Assembly: GCA_964346275.1 (NCBI GenBank)
Contig: CAYFUR010000007.1
Span: 1 to 59,007, forward strand
Direction of reading: 5' to 3'
Source of the DNA: CAYFUR01 sp964346275
Lineage (GTDB): Bacteria; Sumerlaeota; Sumerlaeia; SLMS01
DNA length: 59,007 bases
In this document: in pieces, positions 49,827 through 56,918 of the stretch
Numbering within the stretch: the stretch's first letter is position 1
Layout of the letters: every line of letters begins with the position of its first letter
Notes under the pieces: generated by a model
What the model was told of the DNA's origin: nothing
What the model saw: only the letters and a program-made list of their open reading frames with translations
The model's database searches: none
Made by a program: the position numbers and the translations under genes

Positions 49827-51701
49827 ATGTCTCTCGACATTCCCGTGCAGGACCTTCGCCAGGTAACAATCCGATTTGCCGGCGATTCCGGCGATGGCAT
49901 GCAGCTTACAGGATCCCAGTTCACCACCACATCGGAAATCTTCGGCAACGACGTCAGCACCTTGCCCGATTTTCCCGCGGAAATCCGCGCTCCCGCGGGC
50001 ACCGTCTATGGCGTTTCCGGCTTCCAGCTCCAGTTCAGTTCCTCCGACGTCTATACCCCGGGCGACGAAGTCGATGCCATGGTTGTGATGAACCCGGCCG
50101 CGTTGAAGGTGAACCTCAACGACCTTAAAAAGGGCGGCATCATCATCGCCAACGAGGATGGGTTTACCGATCAGAACCTCAAGCTGGCTGGCTATGAAAC
50201 CAACCCGTTGAACGACGGCACGCTCAGCAATTACACTGTCAATCCCATCCCCATGACCCAGATGACCGTTCGCGCCTGCGAGGAAATCGGCCTGACGGGC
50301 AAGGAAGCCGCCCGCTGCAAAAACTTCTTCGCCCTTGGCGTGGTGTGCTGGCTTTACAGCCGCCCCCTCGAGCCGATTATCGAGTTCATCGAAAGCAAGT
50401 TTAAGAATAAAGAAAAGATTCGTGACGCCAATAAGAGGGTTCTTCGCGCCGGTTACTATATTGGCGAAACCCAGGAATTATTCGCGCGCCATTTCCGCGT
50501 CAAGAAAGCCAGGCTCCAGCCCGGCAAGTATCGCGATATACGCGGCAACACAGCCATGGCACTTGGCTTGATCGCGGCGGGCCAACTGGCCAACAAGCCG
50601 ATCTTCTACGGCAGCTATCCCATCACGCCGGCAAGCGACATCCTCCACGAACTGGCCAGCCACAAGGAATTCGGCGTGTTGACGTTTCAGGCCGAGGACG
50701 AGATCGCCGCGATCTGCGCGGCAATCGGAGGGGCTTACGGGGGCGCCCTGGGCGTCACCGCCTCTTCCGGCCCGGGCATCGCCCTGAAAGGCGAAGCAAT
50801 GGGCCTGGCAGTCATGCTTGAGCTTCCCCTGCTCGTCATCAACGTCCAGCGCGGCGGGCCTTCCACCGGCCTGCCCACCAAAGTCGAGCAGTCCGATCTC
50901 TTCCAGGCCATCCATGGCCGGAACGGTGAGTGCCCCCTTCCCGTCATTGCGCCGCGGTCAGCCTCCGATTGCTTTCAGACCGCGATCGAGGCGGCCCGCA
51001 TTGCCTTCCGCTACATGACACCGGTGATGATTCTCAGCGATGGCTATATCGGCAACAGCGCCGAGCCCTGGCTGATTCCCGACGTGAGCACCCTCGAAGC
51101 CATCAAAGTCGACCATATCACCGAGCCCAACGGCGAGGACGGCGAATTCCTGCCGTATATGCGCGACGAAAACCTGGCGCGTCCCTGGGCCTTGCCCGGG
51201 ACCCCTGGCCTGATGCACCGCATTGGCGGGCTGGAAAAACAGGACGTCACGGGCAACGTGAGTTACGATCCCGGCAATCATCAGAAGATGGTGAACATTC
51301 GCCAGGAAAAGGTCGAACGCGTCGCCGAATTCATTCCCGACGTGAAGGTCTTTAACAACGATGACGGCGATGCGGACGTGCTCTTGATCGGTTGGGGAAG
51401 CACCTATGGCGCGATCCGCGAAGCGGCGAAGGAACTCCGCCAGCGCGGCCAGAAGGTTGCCAACATCCACCTGCGCCACCTGCATCCCTTTCCGAAGAAC
51501 CTTGGCGGGATCCTCGAAGGATTCCGGGACAAAATGGTCATCGTCGCGGAATTGAACAAGGGCCAGCTTCGCCAGTTGATTCGCGCCAAGTATCTTGTCG
51601 ATGCCCGGGGCTTGAACAAAGTCCAGGGGCGTCCCTTCACCGTCGGCGGCGTCGTCGACGGCGTGGAACAAATCATGAAAGAAGAGGCTTCGATCCGATG
51701 A
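49827..51701 (+). CDS. korA: 2-oxoacid:ferredoxin oxidoreductase, fused gamma-alpha subunit (KorA)
   Basis: 624 residues. The gamma part (about 1-200) begins IRFAGDSGDGMQLTGSQF; the alpha part (about 235-624) has YPITPASDILHELA, FQAEDEIAAICAAIGGAYGG and VNVQRGGPSTGLPTK-like sequence. With the beta subunit it oxidises 2-oxoglutarate (or another 2-oxoacid) to the CoA thioester, passing electrons to ferredoxin. It lies 4 bases over the korB start. 2-oxoglutarate as substrate is inferred from the fused subunit layout and the aconitase elsewhere in the window. Octamer at 50049-50056. Confidence 0.93.
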   Translation: MSLDIPVQDLRQVTIRFAGDSGDGMQLTGSQFTTTSEIFGNDVSTLPDFPAEIRAPAGTVYGVSGFQLQFSSSDVYTPGDEVDAMVVMNPAALKVNLNDLKKGGIIIANEDGFTDQNLKLAGYETNPLNDGTLSNYTVNPIPMTQMTVRACEEIGLTGKEAARCKNFFALGVVCWLYSRPLEPIIEFIESKFKNKEKIRDANKRVLRAGYYIGETQELFARHFRVKKARLQPGKYRDIRGNTAMALGLIAAGQLANKPIFYGSYPITPASDILHELASHKEFGVLTFQAEDEIAAICAAIGGAYGGALGVTASSGPGIALKGEAMGLAVMLELPLLVINVQRGGPSTGLPTKVEQSDLFQAIHGRNGECPLPVIAPRSASDCFQTAIEAARIAFRYMTPVMILSDGYIGNSAEPWLIPDVSTLEAIKVDHITEPNGEDGEFLPYMRDENLARPWALPGTPGLMHRIGGLEKQDVTGNVSYDPGNHQKMVNIRQEKVERVAEFIPDVKVFNNDDGDADVLLIGWGSTYGAIREAAKELRQRGQKVANIHLRHLHPFPKNLGGILEGFRDKMVIVAELNKGQLRQLIRAKYLVDARGLNKVQGRPFTVGGVVDGVEQIMKEEASIR

Positions 51702-52738
51702 GTATCGCCCAGGAAGACAGAAAGTTTACCGTGAAGGATTTTGCCAGCGACCAGGATGTGCGCTGGTGCCCGGGCTGCGGCGATTACTCCATTCTCGCCG
51801 CCGTGAAAAAGATGATGGTCGATGCGGCCATCCCGCCCGAGGAATATACGTTCATCTCTGGAATCGGCTGCTCCAGCCGCTTTCCCTACTACATGAACAC
51901 CTATGGCATCCACAGCATCCACGGCCGCGCCATGGCGATGGCCACGGGCCTCAAGACGGCGCGCCCGGACCTGCAGACCTATGTGATCACCGGTGATGGT
52001 GACGCCCTTTCCATTGGCGGTAATCACACCATCCACGCCCTGCGCCGGAACGTGAATATCAAGGTGCTGCTCTTTAACAACCAGATTTACGGCCTCACCA
52101 AGGGCCAGTATTCCCCGACCTCTCCCTTCGGCAAGAAGACCAAGTCCACCCCCATGGGATCCCTTGACTGGCCGTTGCATCCCCTGTCCATTGCTCTGGC
52201 CGCCGAGGCGACCTTTGTCGCCCGCGCCGTGGATATGCATCCCAAGCACCTCATCGAGGTTATGCGCCGCGCCCATGAGCACAAAGGCGCCGCCTTCGTC
52301 GAGATTTATCAGAACTGCAATATCTTCAACGACGGCGCCTTCAGCCACGCCCAGGACCGCAAGCAGCGGCCCGACAACGTGGTCGAGCTGAAGCAGGGCG
52401 AACCCATGATCTATGGCGCGAACAAGAATAAAGGCATTGTCTTGCGCAGTGGCCGGCTCGAATCCGTCACCATCGGCGAGAATGGCATCACCGAGGAAGA
52501 TCTCCTGGTCCACGACGAGAAGGCGGATATTTCCTTCCATTCCCTTCTCGCCCGGATGCGTGTGCCCGACCTCCCCGAGCCCATCGGCGTGTTGCGTGCC
52601 GTGGAACGGCCGACTTACGATGAGTTGGTCAACAGCCAGGTGAGTGAGCAGATCGAGCGCAAGGGACGCGGCGACCTCCAGGCGCTGGTCAGCGGACCGC
52701 AAACCTGGGAAGTCACCGAAGAGGGCGAAGAGAAGTAA
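51698..52738 (+). CDS. korB: 2-oxoacid:ferredoxin oxidoreductase, beta subunit (KorB)
   Basis: 346 residues. It binds thiamine diphosphate (GDGDALSIGGNHTIHALRRN, then LLFNNQIYGLTKGQ) and a 4Fe-4S cluster through RWCPGCGDYSI, SGIGCSSRFPYY and later Cys. The ATG overlaps the korA stop (ATGA), implying coupled translation. The longer open frame from 51392 is only overlap with korA in another frame. Confidence 0.95.
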   Translation: MSIAQEDRKFTVKDFASDQDVRWCPGCGDYSILAAVKKMMVDAAIPPEEYTFISGIGCSSRFPYYMNTYGIHSIHGRAMAMATGLKTARPDLQTYVITGDGDALSIGGNHTIHALRRNVNIKVLLFNNQIYGLTKGQYSPTSPFGKKTKSTPMGSLDWPLHPLSIALAAEATFVARAVDMHPKHLIEVMRRAHEHKGAAFVEIYQNCNIFNDGAFSHAQDRKQRPDNVVELKQGEPMIYGANKNKGIVLRSGRLESVTIGENGITEEDLLVHDEKADISFHSLLARMRVPDLPEPIGVLRAVERPTYDELVNSQVSEQIERKGRGDLQALVSGPQTWEVTEEGEEK

Positions 52739-52920
52739 AGCCACCCCTCCGCCTCAAACCAAGAGCTCCCGGTCCGCCCGCCTCCTTTCGAGGCGGGCGC
52801 CCTTGAATCCCGCGGTCATTCCAGAGTCCTCCCAGAGTGGGGTTGCGCGAGAGGCCCCCATTGAGCTTACCCTCCCGAGTCCCGAAGCGGGGACCCATTT
52901 TGCCGAAGTGAGCCGGAACC

Positions 52921-53679
52921 CTGAAGATCGACCCAGCCTGGTTCAGCCAGGCTTTCGACGAAGATTATCTCGAGCGCTACGCCCACCGCGACGCCGCCGA
53001 AGCCGTCGAGGGCGTGGAACTCGCCCTCGAGACGACAGGCCTGCACCCTCCCGCCCGCGTGCTCGATCTCGCCTGCGGAGCCGGGCGCCATCTCGCCCCC
53101 TTCCACGAAAAGGGCTTTGAGGCAACCGGTGGCGATCTCTCGCTTCCGCTTCTCAAGCTTGTCCACCAGCGCCAGTGCGACTGCCGCCTCACCCGTCTCG
53201 ATATGCGCCGCCTCCCCTTTCAGGACAGCGCGTTCGATCTCGTTGCGAGCTTCTTCACCGCTTTCGGCTACTTCGAAAGCGACGAAGAGAATCTCGGCGT
53301 CCTCCGCGAGGTGGCGCGCGTGCTCCGCCCCGGCGGCTGGTTCTTTTTCGACTTTCTCAATGCGGAAATCGCCCGGCGCAGCCTCGCTGGCCAGGATGAA
53401 TTTGACGAACAGGTTCTCCACAGCGGCGAAACCTGGCGCATCCACAGGCATTTAAGCCGCGACGGGCTTCGAGCAAAGAAAATCCAGCGCAAATTCATCG
53501 ACGGGGAACTCCACCGCGAGATCCAGGAAAACGTGCGTCTTTTCACCGCGGAAGAATTGGTTGCCGGTCTCGATTCCGCGGGCCTGGCGGTCCACGAGAT
53601 CTATGGAGACTACAAAGGCAACTCTTTCGACCTCCAGAAAAGCCCGCGCCTGATCTTCTGCTGCCAGCGCGTGAGCTGA
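52921..53679 (+). CDS. SAM-dependent methyltransferase, probable CTG start
   Basis: 252 residues if it starts at CTG 52921. The Rossmann core has RVLDLACGAGRHLAPF, GGDLSLPLL, FTAFGYF and RPGGWFFFDFLN. The preceding residues (IDPAWFSQAFDEDYLERYA, then AAEAVEGVE) match the usual N-terminal helix of this family, yet the only upstream codons before the TGA at 52909 are CTG AAG ATC. The first canonical start, GTG 53014, would remove this helix. A CTG start, or a start at a nearby non-standard codon, is therefore likely. Substrate unknown. Confidence 0.75.
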   Translation: MKIDPAWFSQAFDEDYLERYAHRDAAEAVEGVELALETTGLHPPARVLDLACGAGRHLAPFHEKGFEATGGDLSLPLLKLVHQRQCDCRLTRLDMRRLPFQDSAFDLVASFFTAFGYFESDEENLGVLREVARVLRPGGWFFFDFLNAEIARRSLAGQDEFDEQVLHSGETWRIHRHLSRDGLRAKKIQRKFIDGELHREIQENVRLFTAEELVAGLDSAGLAVHEIYGDYKGNSFDLQKSPRLIFCCQRVS

Positions 53680-53706
53680 CGATTTGTAAAGGTAAAAATC
53701 CAAAAC

Positions 53707-53777
53707 TTGCACACGTTTTGCACTTTTCTCTGGACACGAAAGGCCGAGAGAGGGCAAACGAACTGCGGAAATTGCAC
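53707..53777 (+). promoter_or_regulatory. Three TTGCAC repeats upstream of the LacI-family gene
   Basis: TTGCAC occurs at 53707-53712, 53718-53723 (11-base spacing, one helical turn) and 53772-53777, all within 95 bases of the regulator start. A role as an operator for autoregulation is possible. No -35/-10 pair is clear. Confidence 0.35.
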
Positions 53778-53800
53778 CTTACACACCGACAGAAATTAAT

Positions 53801-54910
53801 ATGCCTACAAAAAAACCTCGACTCCAAGACATCGCCAAGAAGCTGAATGTCTCCGCGGCATCCGTCTCTCGTGCACTCGCGGACAATCCACGGATTTCCC
53901 TGGCCTTGAGGAAGAAAGTCCAGCAAGCCGCCGCGGAAATGGGCTATGTTCCCAACACCGCCGCGCGCGCTCTGCGCACAGGGAAACCCGATATGGCCGC
54001 CCTCATGGTGCCGAGCCTCTCGGTGCTTCGCGTGGCGGGAAATCTCGACGTCCTTCAATCCATCGACGAAGAACTCGGCCAGCAGGGTATCCGGCTCATG
54101 GTGGCTTCCTATCATCAGCCCTCGCTGGTTCCGGGGACGATGCGCAAGGTGCTCGCGGATCCCCGTCTCGCCGGCCTGCTTTTCCTGACCGACTTCATCA
54201 CCGAGCCGCTGCTTGAAATCATCTCCCGGAGCACCACGCCCACCGTGTTGGTAAACGCTTACCCCGAGCGCTCCTGGGAAAAATGGGATGGGATATATAC
54301 CAGCGGAACGGAAAACCTGATGGGGGCCGAGCTGGCCACGAAATACCTGATCCAGAATGGCCATACGCGCATTGGCGCTTTCGTTTGCGAGCCTGGCCAG
54401 CGTGACGCCGATCTCCGCGAAGAGGGCTTCATCTATGCCATGGAGCAATTCGGCTTCGAGGTGAATCCCAACTGGATCGTGCGGTGCGACTTTCTCCGCG
54501 GCTTCGAAACGGGCCATCGCGCGGTGCATCGCCTGCTCACCGCGGGCAATGGCAGCGGACGTCCCACGGCGATCTTCTGCAGTTCCGACGAAATCGCCGC
54601 CGGCGCCCTCCGCGGGCTTCAGGAGGTCGGCCTTTCCGTCCCCGGCGACATGGAAGTTATCGGCTTTGGCAATCATCCCTTGTCCGTGGGGCTGAATCCG
54701 CCGCTCACCACGATCACCCACGATGGCCAGTCCGTGGGCCGGGGCGCGGCGCGGCTCTTCCTGGACCTGCTCAGTGAGACCCGGCCCAAGGAGAAGCAGC
54801 TTCTCCAGCCCGCCGAACTCATCGTCCGCGAATCCGCTCTTCCCAATCCCCACCGGAAGAAGAAAGACGTCATGTCGCTGGCCGCCACCGCGCGGGCTGG
54901 CAAGAAGTAA
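53801..54910 (+). CDS. LacI-family transcriptional regulator
   Basis: 369 residues. N-terminal HTH: RLQDIAKKLNVSAASVSRAL, with hinge PNTAARALRTG, then a periplasmic-binding-protein-like sugar domain (ILxAxxLMVPSLSVLRVAG, SSDEIAAGALRGLQEVGLSVP, GFGNHPLSV). The C-terminal tail is basic. LacI-type regulators bind GTAAnCGnTTAC-like sites; such sites precede the GH38 and GxGYxYP genes here, 8-18 kb away, but the link is only inferred. The ribosome site is weak. Confidence 0.9.
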   Translation: MPTKKPRLQDIAKKLNVSAASVSRALADNPRISLALRKKVQQAAAEMGYVPNTAARALRTGKPDMAALMVPSLSVLRVAGNLDVLQSIDEELGQQGIRLMVASYHQPSLVPGTMRKVLADPRLAGLLFLTDFITEPLLEIISRSTTPTVLVNAYPERSWEKWDGIYTSGTENLMGAELATKYLIQNGHTRIGAFVCEPGQRDADLREEGFIYAMEQFGFEVNPNWIVRCDFLRGFETGHRAVHRLLTAGNGSGRPTAIFCSSDEIAAGALRGLQEVGLSVPGDMEVIGFGNHPLSVGLNPPLTTITHDGQSVGRGAARLFLDLLSETRPKEKQLLQPAELIVRESALPNPHRKKKDVMSLAATARAGKK

Positions 54911-54928
54911 AGCAAGCCGCCCCGAAAC

Positions 54929-56401
54929 CTAAAACAGCATCCACGCCGTCGTCCCTGGCGGATGAAGGACCTGGTCCAGGTCGTCACTCCAGTTGTCAGA
55001 GACGGAGCGGTCGAACATCTCGGCCGTGCCGGCAAAGATCAACTCCACCCGCGACAGGCCGACGTCGTCCGGCTCGGCAAAGCCAGGCATCTGCTCGGGG
55101 AGCGGATCGATATTCGCCGGTACATCGACAGGGCCCGCCGGCTCTCCGAAAAGACGCAAATACGCCGCATCCGGGTTCAGCCGCGCCCAGCGCCCCGACC
55201 GGCGAAACGTTTCGTAATCCATCTGGAGATGCGCTTTGCCGCGGTTGATATAGAAATGGTCTGTCTCTGAATAGACGACCATGGCGCGCATGGCGGGCTG
55301 GAGGGCCAGCGCATCGCCGATCCGCTCCGCGGGGTCGCGTTCGTCCCACCACGCTTCCACGGCGGATGGCTGCATATACGGCTCCGGCCACTGGCTCACT
55401 CCCGCGCGGTTCAGCGCGGATCCGGCCGCGTCCGCCGCGCCGCGAGAGAGGATGGCAACTTTTTTCCCGCCCAGCCCCACCGGAAAGAGCTGGCCCAGCA
55501 GCGGATAATCCTCCGTCGGGTCGACGAAGCCATTCTGGTTCGTATCGCTGTTCCACGAATCCGCGATCGCCTGGTTGAAAACGCCATCGCCGTTGTTATC
55601 GAAATAGAAGATGCCGTTGTACTCCGCGTCCAAAACGACGTGCGCCTCGGAGTCGTATTCGATTCGTGTATAGTCGATATTCAACCGGGGATAATCATAG
55701 GAGATATACGCTCCGTTCAGCACGTCGTTGTTCAAAACCCCGTCGCTGTCCGCATCGTCCCCCGTCGGATCGTAAAAGAACACCGGCAAATCAAAGCCAT
55801 GGAATTGATCGTTGAGCGCCCCCTCCCAAAACAGGATATACGGAAGCGGGGGAATCTCGCCGCCGAATCGCCCCAGCGCCGCCATGGAAATGGGTACGCC
55901 ATTGGAAAAAGCGAGCAGCCCCACCTGGTCCTCCCGGATCGGCCCGCCCACAATCTCCTCCAGCGAACGCCCCTCGCTGTCCTGGATCTCTCCCGTGGCA
56001 AAGCGAAGCACATCCCGGAGCGCGCGCTGGGAATCCAGGCCCCGCCAGTCGTACGTGCCATCGCTTGCCCGCCCTTCGTATTCTCCTCCGGGGAACAAGA
56101 ACTTCAGCAGCACCGCGCCGATTTCCCGCGATTCCTCTGAATACAGCATGTCCAGATTTCCCGGCCCCGTCGTCCCCAGCGCAATCACCGCCACCGGCGC
56201 GCCGGATTCCCCATAGCGAAAATCCGCCGGATCACCGGGAAAATAGGCCCGCACGGCGAGCGACCCGCCGCCGGTGGATTCCGGCGACGGTACGCGCAAG
56301 TCCGCCACCTGTTGCGCCGAGGCGCCGCCCGCCGCCATAACGATCAAAACGGCCGCCACATTTTTCCAGAATTCTCTCAAATAACGCGAAATGCCCTCCA
56401 T
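54929..56401 (-). CDS. Exported alpha/beta-hydrolase-like protein with calcium-binding-like loops
   Basis: 490 residues with a signal peptide (WKNVAAVLIVMAAGGASA). The core resembles an alpha/beta hydrolase: VAVIALGTTGPGN, LLAFSNGVPISMAALG (Ser in an A-x-S-x-G turn) and VVYSETDHFYI late (Asp/His). Three Asp/Asn-rich loops, DPTGDDADSDGVLNND, YFDNNGDGVFNQ and NQNGFVDPTED, look like calcium-binding EF-hand/dockerin-type turns. GGGAGG precedes the ATG at 56401. Substrate unknown. Confidence 0.6.
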   Translation of the reverse strand: MEGISRYLREFWKNVAAVLIVMAAGGASAQQVADLRVPSPESTGGGSLAVRAYFPGDPADFRYGESGAPVAVIALGTTGPGNLDMLYSEESREIGAVLLKFLFPGGEYEGRASDGTYDWRGLDSQRALRDVLRFATGEIQDSEGRSLEEIVGGPIREDQVGLLAFSNGVPISMAALGRFGGEIPPLPYILFWEGALNDQFHGFDLPVFFYDPTGDDADSDGVLNNDVLNGAYISYDYPRLNIDYTRIEYDSEAHVVLDAEYNGIFYFDNNGDGVFNQAIADSWNSDTNQNGFVDPTEDYPLLGQLFPVGLGGKKVAILSRGAADAAGSALNRAGVSQWPEPYMQPSAVEAWWDERDPAERIGDALALQPAMRAMVVYSETDHFYINRGKAHLQMDYETFRRSGRWARLNPDAAYLRLFGEPAGPVDVPANIDPLPEQMPGFAEPDDVGLSRVELIFAGTAEMFDRSVSDNWSDDLDQVLHPPGTTAWMLF

Positions 56402-56578
56402 CTGGCCTCCCCCATGAAAGCGTTCTTTTGCCCGAAATATAGTCCGCTGGGCCCCGCTCACCTACAAAAATTGCCGAGTCCCGTCCCTCTCTTGTATGAT
56501 TCTTGCCCCTCACGGCCATCCGGACAAAATCGAGACGAAGCAATCATTCCGAAGCCTGATCACAAAGGAGAAAAACGC

Positions 56579-56788
56579 ATGGCTCACCACGTTTACAAGA
56601 AGATCGAAGTCGTCGGCACCTCGGGGAACTCTGTCGAGGAAGCCATCAACAGCGCTCTGGCCAGGGCCTCGAAATCCGTTCACAACCTTCGCTGGTTCGA
56701 AGTCAAGGAAACGCGCGGCGCCATCGATGGCGGCAAAGTCGCCGAATACCAGGTGACCCTCAACGTCGCATTCACCCTCGACGACTAA
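56579..56788 (+). CDS. Dodecin family protein
   Basis: 69 residues, the exact family size: VYKKIEVVGTSGNSVEEAI, ASKSVHNLRWFEVKETRG, AEYQVTLNVAFTLDD. The conserved Trp in NLRWFEV stacks with flavin in the dodecameric shell that stores or buffers riboflavin/FMN (or CoA in some). AAAGGAG lies 8 bases before the ATG. Stand-alone gene. Confidence 0.95.
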   Translation: MAHHVYKKIEVVGTSGNSVEEAINSALARASKSVHNLRWFEVKETRGAIDGGKVAEYQVTLNVAFTLDD

Positions 56789-56854
56789 GTAAAAAAAGAC
56801 GCGGCACGCCGCAAAAGTCGTTTCCCTCGTGAACCTTTTCACCTGACAATTCCA

Positions 56855-56892
56855 GCCGCCGGGTAAGGGTAAATCCCCCCGGCGGCATTTTC
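56855..56892 (+). terminator. Probable terminator after the dodecin gene
   Basis: GCCGCCGGG (56855-56863) pairs with CCCGGCGGC (56878-56886) around a 14-base loop, followed by ATTTTCC. The stem is strong, the U-tract short. Confidence 0.6.
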
Positions 56893-56918
56893 CTGCGGCC
56901 AGGAGGCTGCCTGAGTCC

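Noticed and set aside
51392..51697. Extended N-terminus of korB reading back into korA
   Set aside because: The extra residues are a shadow of korA in another frame; the ATGA overlap at 51698 is the normal start.
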